64,000 nucleotides of DNA from Niallia sp. Man26 (GTDB lineage: Bacteria > Bacillota > Bacilli > Bacillales > Cytobacillaceae): positions 1,116,001-1,180,000 of the forward strand of contig NZ_CP095744.1 of NCBI RefSeq assembly GCF_022049065.2, read 5' to 3'. The notes under the pieces were generated by a model, which was not told where the DNA came from, made no database searches, and saw nothing but the letters and a program-made list of their open reading frames with translations. The first letter of the stretch is position 1; every line of letters begins with the position of its first letter. The position numbers were made by a program, and so were the translations under genes. Below are positions 8,962-17,681 of this stretch, one piece after another.

Positions 8962-9804
8962 TCATAGAGGCAAATATTCTTTTTCGTATACAGATTGTAC
9001 TTGTCGTAAAACTTGAGATCCGTGCTGTTTGAATTTGAACGAAGCAGGCTTTCCTTTAGATATATAAAATCCAGTTTCTTCCGGGGATCTGTTCAACCCA
9101 GAAAACAAATGGCTTGCTCCTATACTAGGATGGGGACCAAACAAATGAATGAACGGCTGTATAATCAGTGGCAAGCCGCCATTTCTGCCTTTACGCATTG
9201 TATTGTTATTGCCCGGATCAACGCTGATAATTGTCACGCCTTCTCTCTTCAGCTCTGGTGCCAATGCATATGTCCACAACGTAATTGCCAGCTTAGTCGT
9301 TGCATAAGGACCAATCAGCTTCTGAAATTTAGGCGGGTTTGCCAATTCCTCCGGGACGAAAGATCTTTTAAATTTAAATGCCTCTGAACTAGTCTGGATA
9401 ACGATACCCGGTGATCCCTTTTTCAAAAGGTCAAGCAGTTCCATCGTGATAATGAAGGGAACGACTGTCTGGAGTTCATAATGCAATTCTCGTCCTTGCG
9501 GAGAAAAGAGGAGATTTGGGAAACTGCCTCCTGCATTATTGAAGAGAGCATCCAGCTTCGGTTCGTTCTCCTTTATTTGCCTTAAAGCAGATTTTAGTTT
9601 CGTAAAATCAGATAAATCGGCAGTATAAATTCGGATATCCTGTTGACGGATTTTTTGTTGGAGCTCCAGCTCTTCCTCTGGAAATTCAGAGCGTATTAAA
9701 GCAGCTACCTCCCAGCCATTCTCGACTAATTTCTTCGTCAGCTCCAAGCCTATTCCGCTGTTTGCTCCAGTAACAAGAGCTGTTCTTTTTTGTGTTTGTA
9801 CCAT
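8962..9804 (-). CDS. Short-chain dehydrogenase/reductase (SDR)
   Basis: 280 residues with a Rossmann fold. The cofactor loop TGANSGIG is at 12-19, NNAG at 89-92, the catalytic serine region TSS near 138, and YATTK (Tyr167, Lys171) is the active site. The layout resembles retinol-dehydrogenase/WW-domain oxidoreductase-like SDRs. An arginine after the second strand (ALIRSEF) suggests NADPH. AGGAGG lies 8 nt before ATG 9804. It is divergent from an AdhR-like MerR gene and has a matching MerR promoter, so it is probably an inducible aldehyde or electrophile reductase. Confidence 0.88.
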   Translation of the reverse strand: MVQTQKRTALVTGANSGIGLELTKKLVENGWEVAALIRSEFPEEELELQQKIRQQDIRIYTADLSDFTKLKSALRQIKENEPKLDALFNNAGGSFPNLLFSPQGRELHYELQTVVPFIITMELLDLLKKGSPGIVIQTSSEAFKFKRSFVPEELANPPKFQKLIGPYATTKLAITLWTYALAPELKREGVTIISVDPGNNNTMRKGRNGGLPLIIQPFIHLFGPHPSIGASHLFSGLNRSPEETGFYISKGKPASFKFKQHGSQVLRQVQSVYEKEYLPL

Positions 9805-9834
9805 TTTTTTAACCTCCTATTAATGAATGACTGT

Positions 9835-9865
9835 AGTATAAAACATGGAGCTAACTTCAGGTCAA
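9835..9865 (-). promoter_or_regulatory. MerR/AdhR-type promoter of the SDR gene
   Basis: Read on the minus strand: TTGACC, a 19-nt spacer TGAAGTTAGCTCCATGTTT, then TATACT. The CTTGACCT..AGTTAGCTC pattern resembles the AdhR/NmlR operator. Confidence 0.78.
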
Positions 9866-9881
9866 GAGTAAAGATTATAGC

Positions 9882-9912
9882 TTGACCTGGAGTTGACTTC
9901 ATGTTTTATAAT
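9882..9912 (+). promoter_or_regulatory. MerR/AdhR-type promoter of the merR gene
   Basis: TTGACC, spacer TGGAGTTGACTTCATGTTT (19 nt), TATAAT. It is near-identical to the opposing SDR promoter, so one regulator likely controls both directions. Confidence 0.78.
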
Positions 9913-9939
9913 TACATCTAAAAGAAGGAGGCGATTGTC

Positions 9940-10299
9940 GTGTATACAATCAAGCAGGCAAGCAAACTGACTGGGTTAACCATTGATACAATTAGATATT
10001 ATGAAAAAGCAGGCTTGCTTCCTAAGATTAAACGGCTACCAAATGGACATCGTGCATTTTCACCATCCGATATTGAACGGTTGCAAATGGTCATCTGTAT
10101 GAAAAAAGTAAATCTTAGTTTAGAAGAGATAAAATTATATCTTGATATAACGGAATCAAGTAAAATGATTCCTGAAATGGTAACAGGTATGCTCGAGCAT
10201 AAAGAAAAAATAAAACAACAGATGGCTCAATTGCAGACTGTATTAGATTTTATTGATGAAAAATTAGCTGAAGGAACATGGCTAAAGAAGAAAGCATAA
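9940..10299 (+). CDS. MerR-family regulator, AdhR/NmlR-like
   Basis: 119 residues starting at GTG with AAGGAGG upstream. Winged helix at about 1-30 with RYYEKAGLLP, then a long coiled coil. One cysteine, Cys53 (VICMKK), lies where AdhR/NmlR proteins carry their aldehyde-reactive cysteine. That family responds to formaldehyde, methylglyoxal or other electrophiles and activates dehydrogenase genes. The operator copies in both divergent promoters fit this. I leave out a gene symbol because similarity was judged by eye. Confidence 0.87.
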   Translation: MYTIKQASKLTGLTIDTIRYYEKAGLLPKIKRLPNGHRAFSPSDIERLQMVICMKKVNLSLEEIKLYLDITESSKMIPEMVTGMLEHKEKIKQQMAQLQTVLDFIDEKLAEGTWLKKKA

Positions 10300-10352
10300 G
10301 AGTTTGTATGCTAAAGAATTTGTCCATACATAAGCTGACTTTTTTGGCACAA

Positions 10353-10376
10353 AAAAAGAGCTTTTCCGCTCTTTTT
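10353..10376. terminator. Bidirectional intrinsic terminator
   Basis: AAAAAGAGC and GCTCTTTTT flank a 6-nt loop between convergent genes. Confidence 0.85.
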
Positions 10377-10388
10377 CAAAGTCTACTA

Positions 10389-10859
10389 TTAATGATGGTG
10401 CTCCTGACTTTCTTCTTGTACTTTGACATCCTTTTGTAAATACTCTAGTTCACTGTCCGAAAGCTCTCCGACAATAAATTGCTTTTGCGGCATAATGATT
10501 GAATCGTTATTACTAGCATGTAGCTTTACAAAATAAAGACCATCACTGTCGATTTTTACCGTTATACTATAAACTCCATTCCCTTCATTCTTAGCATCTC
10601 TCATATTTTTCTGGATAGTGCCATCTTGCTTCCATACCTCATAATGGACATAGTCTGCGTGTTCTACTTTTTCACCATTTTGAGTAAGTGTCACCTTAAT
10701 GGTAGCTGGTTCTTTTGCTTTTAAAGAAGAGGGGATTTCTAATTGAGCTTCAAGGGGTGTTTCTTTTTTATATAAAGCAGCTGCATCTTCCTTAAGTGAA
10801 CATGCACTTAATAAGAGTAAAGTTAAAGCAACTACCAAGCTATTTCTAAACTTCTTCAC
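10389..10859 (-). CDS. FixH/YtkA-like lipoprotein
   Basis: 156 residues with a lipoprotein signal (LLLLSAC, lipobox cysteine at residue 20). The mature part is a YtkA/FixH-type beta-sandwich (PATIKVTLTQNGEKVEHADYV ... GLYFVKLHA), followed by a charged tail ending in three histidines. Such proteins sit on the outer face of the membrane and are often linked to copper or cytochrome oxidase assembly. It starts at GTG with AAGGTGG 8 nt upstream and lies 26 nt after the PepSY gene, so it is the last gene of the ycnK-PepSY operon. Confidence 0.78.
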   Translation of the reverse strand: MKKFRNSLVVALTLLLLSACSLKEDAAALYKKETPLEAQLEIPSSLKAKEPATIKVTLTQNGEKVEHADYVHYEVWKQDGTIQKNMRDAKNEGNGVYSITVKIDSDGLYFVKLHASNNDSIIMPQKQFIVGELSDSELEYLQKDVKVQEESQEHHH

Positions 10860-10885
10860 GAATAAGCCACCTTTTCATTATCTTA

Positions 10886-12271
10886 TTAAGCATTTAATAC
10901 CTTTTTCACGGCCGGAATTCTTTGGATAATCAATAAGTCAACAACCCATACAATAATAAGGGATAATCCCACTAAAGGGAACACAATGCCTAATATAATC
11001 AGTATGAAAAGAAGGTATCTCATTTTTTTAATACTTGGAGCCTTTGGTGCTCCTAATTCTTGTTTAGGTTTACGTTTCCACCACATATAAACACCGGTAA
11101 TAGCTACAAGAATGGTACCAAGACATATTAGAAGGCTGATTAATTGGTTAATCAAACCAAATTCTGTGCCTTTATGCAAGGTAATACCGATAGCAATCAA
11201 CTTACCCAATGGTCCGTAATGATCATAACGGTAATCAGCTAACACCGCCCCGGTATATTGGTCAATATGAATGGTCGCTTCATCTTTTGCTTTTGGCGGA
11301 AAGGCAGAAAATGTGTAAACACCTTCTTGGGTTGTAGGGAAAATAACAGAATAGCTAGGGTGCATTCCTTCTCGATTGGCAATATCGACCACATCATCAA
11401 TAGAAAGAGGGGTATAACCTTGTATGTCTGATTTTGGCACATCTAACGTTTCAGCAGCCCAAGGGACTTCGGCAATATCTTTTGTTTGTACTGATGATGT
11501 TGGAGCACTTCCTACCCAAACTGATGGAGGATAGCCTTCTCCTGTATTAGTAACTAAAGATTGGAAATTAGTACCCCAGAACCCTGACCAAGGTAATCCT
11601 GTTAAGATTAAAAATAACAATCCGCCTGTTATCCAAAACGCAGGCACGGCATGTAAATCTCTTCTGAAAATTTTCTTTCCTTTATGCAGTCGCGGGAATA
11701 GTATTCCAGCAAAGCCTGTTTTCTTTTGTTGCGGAAACCATAAATATATTCCAGTGACAATTAATACAATTGCCCAACAAGCAGCTAGTTCTACTATTCT
11801 ATCACCTAAAGTGCCAGCCATTAATTCTCCATGAAATTCTTCTATTCTATCCATAATTCTGTCTTCACTATTCAACTCACCGAGAATTTTGCCTGTATAA
11901 GGATCAACAAATAGTGTTAAAGACTCGTCTTGGTAGTTTATATTCACTTCACTTGAACGTGCTTCACTATCCCCAGGCAGATAGCTTGTTATATTTGCAC
12001 CGGGATATTCACTTTTCACGATGTTAATTTGCTCTGACGGGGTCATTCTGTCTTCTTGCTTCGTAACCTCGTAATAATCTTTATATAAAACTTGCTCAAT
12101 CTGTGGTTTAAATAAATATATAGATCCAGTGACAGCAAGAATAAGGAGAAACGGTGCAAAGATTATCCCAGCATAAAAATGCCATCTCCATACGGCTTTA
12201 TATAAAGAGGCTTTTGTTTGTTTCGTTTTTTTTCCCTTTTGCACGGATTTCTCTGCTTTCATTGACTCCAT
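10886..12271 (-). CDS. PepSY-associated membrane protein
   Basis: 461 residues. The first membrane helix (WRWHFYAGIIFAPFLLILAVTG) carries the WHFYAG motif typical of PepSY_TM proteins. Two extracytoplasmic PepSY-type segments (about 70-130, with TGKILGEL, and about 280-345, with TGAVLADY) lie between four membrane helices, and a basic tail follows. The family is often tied to siderophore or metal-reductase functions. Here it is 10 nt downstream of the ycnK-like copper regulator and precedes a FixH-like lipoprotein, so a role in copper handling is likely. AGGAGG is 6 nt before ATG 12271. Confidence 0.85.
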   Translation of the reverse strand: MESMKAEKSVQKGKKTKQTKASLYKAVWRWHFYAGIIFAPFLLILAVTGSIYLFKPQIEQVLYKDYYEVTKQEDRMTPSEQINIVKSEYPGANITSYLPGDSEARSSEVNINYQDESLTLFVDPYTGKILGELNSEDRIMDRIEEFHGELMAGTLGDRIVELAACWAIVLIVTGIYLWFPQQKKTGFAGILFPRLHKGKKIFRRDLHAVPAFWITGGLLFLILTGLPWSGFWGTNFQSLVTNTGEGYPPSVWVGSAPTSSVQTKDIAEVPWAAETLDVPKSDIQGYTPLSIDDVVDIANREGMHPSYSVIFPTTQEGVYTFSAFPPKAKDEATIHIDQYTGAVLADYRYDHYGPLGKLIAIGITLHKGTEFGLINQLISLLICLGTILVAITGVYMWWKRKPKQELGAPKAPSIKKMRYLLFILIILGIVFPLVGLSLIIVWVVDLLIIQRIPAVKKVLNA

Positions 12272-12281
12272 TCTTTTCCTC

Positions 12282-12854
12282 CTATTTTGGGTGACAGCAA
12301 TTCGAGCTTTGCATGTGTGAGTTCAAAGCTGTAAATACTTGCTCAAAGTTATAGATGTCTCCTCCAAATCCTGTTTGAAACTTAATGGCTTCATCCATTG
12401 AGTTAAAAGTAAGAAGCTGTGGTTGACAGCAATTTGAATGAAGGTCTGGATTAATCAGAAAGAAGCCAGTTTTAGCACTCAGTGTTGTATCATGAAGAAA
12501 ATCACGACATATGATTTGAGATATTTCTGCTTGAGTTTCTTGATATCTAAGCAATCCACAATGAATACAACATGTTTGTTCTACCTGGTGATTTGTTTTT
12601 ATTAACTGCACAGATAATCTTGTGTTAATTCCTTTATAGCAATAGGAACAATGATTGGAGGGCGTAATGGTTTCTTTAGTCAGGGAAATGCCGTTCGATG
12701 TCTTTACAATTTTCTGTTGGTCAATAAGTTGTTTAATATCACGATATACCGTCATTTCCGATACATTTAATTTTCTGCTGATATCAGATACCTTTAATGT
12801 TTCTTCTTCCGTTAGCCATGATAATAGCTGTTTTTGTCTTTCTATTGGTAACAT
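12282..12854 (-). CDS. ycnK: YcnK-like copper-responsive DeoR-type repressor
   Basis: 190 residues, the same length as B. subtilis YcnK. A DeoR-type helix-turn-helix (residues 1-57) is fused to a cysteine-rich NosL-like domain with pairs C69/C72, C95/C96/C99 and C142/C143 and a C-terminal CCHPK. YcnK represses the ycnJ copper importer gene and responds to copper. Here it is first in an operon with PepSY and FixH-like genes and divergent from ycnI. The cysteines are an obvious metal site, but metal identity is inferred from the family. Confidence 0.85.
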   Translation of the reverse strand: MLPIERQKQLLSWLTEEETLKVSDISRKLNVSEMTVYRDIKQLIDQQKIVKTSNGISLTKETITPSNHCSYCYKGINTRLSVQLIKTNHQVEQTCCIHCGLLRYQETQAEISQIICRDFLHDTTLSAKTGFFLINPDLHSNCCQPQLLTFNSMDEAIKFQTGFGGDIYNFEQVFTALNSHMQSSNCCHPK

Positions 12855-13110
12855 TGGTTTCTTCCACCATTCTTTCTAATAATTCAACCTAGAAACAGGG
12901 TAATTTATTTACTGGTTATTTGACAAGAGATAATATGATAAATAATGTTAAAATGATGTTAATAATAACAAATGTTCACAAAAAAGTCACAAAGTTAGGG
13001 AAAGGAGCATTTTAAGATATAGTTAGATTTGTTATGATTATGATTGTTAGTTACTAAGATTTATACAGTGTATAAATGGGAACATTTTAAAAGAGGAGTT
13101 GTGTATACAT

Positions 13111-13749
13111 ATGAAGAAGAAGCTTTTTGCGTTTTTATCAGCGTTTGCTGCCGTTTTTCTTATTGCACTTCCAGCAAGTGCACATGTAACTGTTAATCCT
13201 TCAGAGTCTGCAACAGAGGCTTGGGAAACATATACAGTAAAAATACCTGTTGAGAAGGACATTGCGACAACGAAGGTAACACTTAAGATAGCAGATAATG
13301 TGGATTTTAAAATGTACGAACCAGTAGATGGTTGGAAAGTAACAACCGAAACCAATGATAGTGATAAGGTAACTACTGTGACTTGGGAAGCAGAGAATGA
13401 TCAATCAGCTATTCAGCCAGGTGAGTATAAGCGATTCAGCTTTACAGCACAAAACCCGTCTGATGCAGGAGAAGTTGTTTGGGATGCCTTTCAATATTAT
13501 GCAGATGGAAGCATAGTAGAATGGACTGGAGATGCGGATGCAGAACTTCCTCATTCTGTAACACAAATTGCTAAGTCTGATGCAACTACAGATAGCCATG
13601 GACATACACATGATGCTGATTCTGCTGATGAAGATACGGCAAGTGCAGAAGATGATCATGAGCATAGCTCTACAAGCACAGTGTTATCAATCATTGCCAT
13701 AATCGTTTCTGTTCTTGCTATTATCTTGACTTTTGTGAGACGAAAATAA
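13111..13749 (+). CDS. ycnI: YcnI-like copper-binding DUF1775 protein
   Basis: 212 residues. The signal peptide (1-24) ends in PASA, so mature YcnI starts with His25 (HVTVNPS), the histidine that forms the mono-histidine copper brace in the YcnI family. The DUF1775 beta-sandwich runs to about residue 150, then a linker rich in His, Asp and Glu (SHGHTHD, DDHEHSS) leads to a C-terminal membrane helix and RRK anchor. ATG 13111 gives a clean signal peptide; the in-frame TTG at 13099 overlaps the GAGGAG ribosome site. It is divergent from ycnK. Confidence 0.9.
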   Translation: MKKKLFAFLSAFAAVFLIALPASAHVTVNPSESATEAWETYTVKIPVEKDIATTKVTLKIADNVDFKMYEPVDGWKVTTETNDSDKVTTVTWEAENDQSAIQPGEYKRFSFTAQNPSDAGEVVWDAFQYYADGSIVEWTGDADAELPHSVTQIAKSDATTDSHGHTHDADSADEDTASAEDDHEHSSTSTVLSIIAIIVSVLAIILTFVRRK

Positions 13750-13761
13750 CATAAATTAGGT

Positions 13762-13788
13762 AAGCTGCCTGGGTAGGCAGCTTTTTTT
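13762..13788 (+). terminator. Intrinsic terminator of ycnI
   Basis: AAGCTGCCT, loop GGGT, AGGCAGCTT, then a T run. Confidence 0.9.
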
Positions 13789-13839
13789 GTTATCTTCCTA
13801 TTTATGGAGAGAAATAATGCATTATTAATTTTTTGCTGC

Positions 13840-15261
13840 TTAGAACCATGCCTTTGAAAGCAATATTACGCCTTCTTGAATCTTACTCTCATCCATACCA
13901 GCAAAACCAAGCAGAACTCGAGGATATTTTTGATCTGGTAATTGTTCATAGAAGGAGGAAACAGGATACACCAACACGCCATTCTTTTTAGCTGTGTCAA
14001 TTAGCTCTTGCTCTGACATATCATTACGCGGCTCTATTACTATATGTAATCCGGCACCTGAACCCATAATTCTGACTTGATTGTACATGTTCGCTTTAAG
14101 AGATGTTAGCAATGCATTATGTCTTTTCTTATAGACATTTCTAACTTTATTCAGATGTCTTGACCAATGCTCGCTTTCCATAAAGAGTTTTAATGTATAT
14201 TGATGCTGTCTGGAAACGGTTTGTTTATAACCAATATACTTCTCATGGTACGTAGCTAATAGATGTCTTGGAAGAACCATATAACTAAAATCCAAAGATG
14301 GAATCAGCGATTTAGCAAAAGTCCCCATATAGATAACTTTTTCATAACTGTCTAAGCTTTGAAGGGCAGGAATAGGCTTGCCTTCGTATCGAAATTCACT
14401 ATCGTAATCATCCTCTATTATATAGCCATCTGAATCCTTCGCCCATTTAATTAATTCTAATCGTCTTTGGATTGGCATAACAATTCCAAGAGGGAATTGA
14501 TGTGCAGGTGTGACAAAGACAGCTCTGACCTCGCTTGCTGTTAATTTCTTTATATCAACTCCATAACTATCAAGGGGAATCGGATGCACTGCTTTGCCAT
14601 ATTCCTGTAAAACAATACGGACTCTATTATAACCAGGCTCTTCAATCCCATATGTGTATTCTCTGCCAATGATTTTACATAACATACTTAACAGATATTG
14701 TGTTCCAGCTCCTATGATAATTTGATGCTCTGAGCATTTAACTCCGCGAGATTCATACAGATATCTTGCTATTTGCTTACGAAGATCTAGATCACCTTGT
14801 GGGTCGCCATATAGTAACAGCTTTCCTTGTTCAGCAAATATGCTTTTCATCGTTAATTGACTCCATAATTTAAATGGAAAATGCTTTAAATCTATTTCTC
14901 CATATTTAAAATCATATAGAATTCTTGAAGATTGCTCTTCTTGTTGACTGCAATTGTTATTCAAGATTTCATCATGGATAGCATGTGCGTTTTTGTCTAA
15001 AAACAGCTCATGCTTTATATCCTCAACAAATAAACCTTTTCTTTCTTCGCTTCTGATGTAACCCTCAGCGAGGAGCTGCTGATACGCAGCATTAACAGTG
15101 TTTCTGCTTAAGTTTAAATGCACTGCTAATTTCCTTTGAGAAGGCAATTTACTATGAGGAGGAATATTTTCTGATTGTATTTCATTTTTAAGAAAACGAT
15201 AAAGTTGTATATATACGGGTGCATCACTTTGAGTATCTAAAATGGGAGTTATTTCTAACAT
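13840..15261 (-). CDS. pdxR: PdxR, MocR-type GntR/aminotransferase regulator
   Basis: 473 residues. N-terminal GntR winged helix (about 10-75, PVYIQLYRFLKNEI, RKLAVHLNLSRNTVNAAY) and C-terminal fold-type-I aminotransferase domain with YIIEDDYDSEFRYEG and FAKSLIPSLDF, whose lysine would bind PLP. MocR proteins of this type sense pyridoxal phosphate and activate pdxST when it is scarce. The divergent pdxS gene supports this. ATG 15261 has GGAGG 8 nt upstream; ATGs at 15276 and 15279 overlap that SD and were rejected. Confidence 0.9.
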   Translation of the reverse strand: MLEITPILDTQSDAPVYIQLYRFLKNEIQSENIPPHSKLPSQRKLAVHLNLSRNTVNAAYQQLLAEGYIRSEERKGLFVEDIKHELFLDKNAHAIHDEILNNNCSQQEEQSSRILYDFKYGEIDLKHFPFKLWSQLTMKSIFAEQGKLLLYGDPQGDLDLRKQIARYLYESRGVKCSEHQIIIGAGTQYLLSMLCKIIGREYTYGIEEPGYNRVRIVLQEYGKAVHPIPLDSYGVDIKKLTASEVRAVFVTPAHQFPLGIVMPIQRRLELIKWAKDSDGYIIEDDYDSEFRYEGKPIPALQSLDSYEKVIYMGTFAKSLIPSLDFSYMVLPRHLLATYHEKYIGYKQTVSRQHQYTLKLFMESEHWSRHLNKVRNVYKKRHNALLTSLKANMYNQVRIMGSGAGLHIVIEPRNDMSEQELIDTAKKNGVLVYPVSSFYEQLPDQKYPRVLLGFAGMDESKIQEGVILLSKAWF

Positions 15262-15302
15262 GGTTTTGACCTCCATCAAACTGGTACCTGAATAATTTTA
15301 AT

Positions 15303-15341
15303 ATCTGGCTCTTTTAATAGTTCCAGATTAATTACTATAAT
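15303..15341 (+). promoter_or_regulatory. Putative PdxR site and pdxS promoter
   Basis: Inverted arms ATCTGG (15303-15308) and CCAGAT (15323-15328) flank TTTAAT, a weak -35 that stands 17 nt before TATAAT (15336-15341). A weak -35 bracketed by a dyad fits an activator-dependent promoter. Confidence 0.55.
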
Positions 15342-15407
15342 TAGTTTACAATGCGCATTTGAAAAAATAAAGGTTGATTACATACTAAATCTATAGGAGG
15401 AATATGA

Positions 15408-16289
15408 ATGAAAACTGGTACTAATCGAGTAAAACGTGGAATGGCTGAAATGCAAAAGGGCGGCGTTATCATGGACGTTATTAACGCCGAGCAAGCGAAA
15501 ATTGCTGAAGAGGCAGGAGCAGTAGCAGTAATGGCTCTTGAAAGAGTTCCTTCTGATATTCGTGCTGCAGGTGGAGTAGCGAGAATGGCTGACCCTTCTA
15601 TTGTAGAAGAAGTTATGAATGCAGTATCTATCCCTGTTATGGCTAAAGCACGTATTGGACATATTGTGGAAGCTAGAGTGCTTGAAGCATTAGGCGTTGA
15701 TTATATCGATGAAAGTGAAGTTTTAACTCCTGCAGATGAAGAATATCACCTAAATAAAAATGAATATACAGTACCATTTGTTTGTGGATGCCGGGACCTT
15801 GGCGAAGCAGCAAGACGCATCGGAGAAGGTGCTTCCATGCTCCGCACAAAAGGCGAACCAGGAACAGGAAATATTGTGGAAGCAGTCCGTCATATTCGAA
15901 AAGTAAATGCACAAGTTCGTAAAGTAGTTCATATGAATGAAGATGAGCTAATGACAGAAGCAAAATTATTAGGTGCTCCCTACGAGCTTTTGCTGGAAAT
16001 TAAAAACTTAGGGCGCCTGCCAGTAGTTAACTTTGCAGCAGGAGGTGTTGCAACACCTGCAGATGCAGCATTAATGATGCAATTAGGAGCAGACGGAGTA
16101 TTTGTCGGCTCAGGTATCTTTAAATCAGATAATCCTGCTCTATTTGCAAAAGCAATTGTGGAAGCAACTACTCACTACCAAGATTATAAATTAATTGCTG
16201 AAATCTCTAAAAATCTAGGAACAGCAATGAAAGGGATTGAAATTGCTAGTCTTGCTCCGGAAGCTCGCATGCAAGAGCGCGGTTGGTAA
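15408..16289 (+). CDS. pdxS: Pyridoxal 5'-phosphate synthase subunit PdxS
   Basis: 293 residues, full family length. PdxS makes PLP from ribose 5-phosphate, glyceraldehyde 3-phosphate and ammonia supplied by the glutaminase PdxT. The two key lysines are present: Lys80 in [10 protein letters not shown] and Lys148 in [12 protein letters not shown]. The C-terminal phosphate loops GGVATPADA and GSGIFKS are intact. SD AGGAGG at 15396. A terminator follows directly, and no pdxT is adjacent, which is unusual because pdxS-pdxT is normally one operon. Confidence 0.95.
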   Translation: MKTGTNRVKRGMAEMQKGGVIMDVINAEQAKIAEEAGAVAVMALERVPSDIRAAGGVARMADPSIVEEVMNAVSIPVMAKARIGHIVEARVLEALGVDYIDESEVLTPADEEYHLNKNEYTVPFVCGCRDLGEAARRIGEGASMLRTKGEPGTGNIVEAVRHIRKVNAQVRKVVHMNEDELMTEAKLLGAPYELLLEIKNLGRLPVVNFAAGGVATPADAALMMQLGADGVFVGSGIFKSDNPALFAKAIVEATTHYQDYKLIAEISKNLGTAMKGIEIASLAPEARMQERGW

Positions 16290-16303
16290 ACTGATAATAT
16301 AGT

Positions 16304-16346
16304 AAAAAAAGCCAAATTCACCAGTATGGGGGATTTGGCTTTTTTT
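16304..16346 (+). terminator. Intrinsic terminator of pdxS
   Basis: AAAAAAGCCAAAT pairs with ATTTGGCTTTTTT across a 15-nt loop. Confidence 0.88.
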
Positions 16347-16402
16347 GCGCTAAAGGAATAGCAGAGAAATAAAAAAGAGATTGGCAATGCATCAAGTTAT
16401 TT

Positions 16403-16440
<38 letters not shown>

Positions 16441-16542
16441 TTTGCCAAGGAAGAAGTATAAAAATCTTTTTTCTAAGCCTTTCAGCCATACAGTCAAAAC
16501 TATCGCAACCAGTAATTAAAGTATACCGTACTTTTTTGAGAG

Positions 16543-16587
16543 GAATAGGTAATCATTTGATAGAAATGTGGTACCTATTCTTTTTTT
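16543..16587 (+). terminator. Orphan terminator-like hairpin
   Basis: GAATAGGTA pairs with TACCTATTC, with an inner CATTT/AAATG stem, and seven T residues follow. No gene lies between this and the pdxS terminator, so it may end a short untranslated RNA. Confidence 0.6.
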
Positions 16588-16680
16588 ATATAAAGGATAA
16601 TGAAAGGGTTAAAACTTTTTTTGCTGATATTCCTTGGACCATCTGTGAATTATCCAGAAGTAATTTTTAAAATTCCTGTG

Positions 16681-16711
16681 TTGACTTAGAGTAACACGAA
16701 TCTAGTAAGAT
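16681..16711 (+). promoter_or_regulatory. Candidate MerR-type promoter of the aldo/keto reductase
   Basis: TTGACT, a 19-nt spacer with TAGA...TCTA half-sites, then TAAGAT. No merR gene is adjacent, so the assignment rests on spacing alone. Confidence 0.4.
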
Positions 16712-16751
16712 TATGAAGTGCAAGGCAGTAAACTTTTAGGAGGAATATTAG

Positions 16752-17597
16752 ATGGAAACTGTAACTTTATCAAATGGAATAAAGATGCCTATTTTAGGGT
16801 TTGGAGTTTATCAAATTAATGACCTTGAAGAATGTGAGCGTATAGTAGGCGAAGCAATAGCAGTTGGCTATCGATCAATCGATACTGCTCAAGCTTATGG
16901 GAATGAAGAAGCAGTTGGTAGTGCAGTACGTAAAAGTGGTATACCTCGTGAAGAGTTCTTTATTACTACAAAGGTATGGATTTCAAATGCTGGCTATGAA
17001 AAAGCTAAAGCATCAATGGATGAATCCTTGCGTTTACTGCAAACAGAATATATTGACCTCATGTTAATTCATCAACCATTTAATGATTATTATGGTACGT
17101 ACCGTGCAATGGAAGAGTATTATAAAGCAGGGAAAATCAAAGCAATTGGCGTAAGTAATTTTTATCCAGACCGTTTGATTGATATTGCTCAGTTTAGTGA
17201 AATTACACCAATGGTTAACCAAGTGGAAACACATGTGTTCAACCAGCAAAAACAGGCCCAACAAATAATGGAAAAGTACGGAACACAAATTGAATCTTGG
17301 GGACCTTTTGCAGAAGGGAAAAATGACTTCTTTCATAATAAAACGTTAAAAGAAATCGGGGAGCAATATGACAAATCTGTGGCCCAAGTGGCTCTGCGCT
17401 ACTTAATCCAGCGTAAGGTTGTTGTTATTCCAAAAACGGTAACGAAAGAGAGAATGGTTCAGAACTTTGAAGTCTTTGATTTTGTTCTATCACAAGAAGA
17501 TATGAACAAGATTGAAAAACTTGACCAGGAAAAGAGTTTATTTTTCTCTCATTATGATCCAGAAACAGTTAAATTTTTGACAGGGCTAGTAAGATAA
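16752..17597 (+). CDS. Aldo/keto reductase, AKR5-like
   Basis: 281 residues, (beta/alpha)8 NADPH-dependent carbonyl reductase. The catalytic tetrad is visible: Asp44 (SIDTAQAY), Tyr49, Lys74 (TTKVW) and His107 (LIHQP). The C-terminal VVVIPKTVTKERMVQNF binds the 2'-phosphate of NADPH. It resembles the 2,5-diketo-gluconate/methylglyoxal reductase group (YtbE/YvgN-like). AGGAGG is 7 nt before ATG. It is monocistronic, with terminators on both sides, and is likely involved in detoxifying reactive carbonyls. Confidence 0.9.
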   Translation: METVTLSNGIKMPILGFGVYQINDLEECERIVGEAIAVGYRSIDTAQAYGNEEAVGSAVRKSGIPREEFFITTKVWISNAGYEKAKASMDESLRLLQTEYIDLMLIHQPFNDYYGTYRAMEEYYKAGKIKAIGVSNFYPDRLIDIAQFSEITPMVNQVETHVFNQQKQAQQIMEKYGTQIESWGPFAEGKNDFFHNKTLKEIGEQYDKSVAQVALRYLIQRKVVVIPKTVTKERMVQNFEVFDFVLSQEDMNKIEKLDQEKSLFFSHYDPETVKFLTGLVR

Positions 17598-17626
17598 CCT
17601 AGGATTTTACATAGTAAACTAACAGT

Positions 17627-17668
17627 AAAAACCCTAATGTCCTGCTTATAGGAAATTAGGGTTTTCTT
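17627..17668. terminator. Bidirectional intrinsic terminator
   Basis: AAAACCCTAATG..TCCT pairs with AGGA..ATTAGGGTTTT between convergent reductase genes. Confidence 0.85.
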
Positions 17669-17681
17669 ATATATGGCTTTT

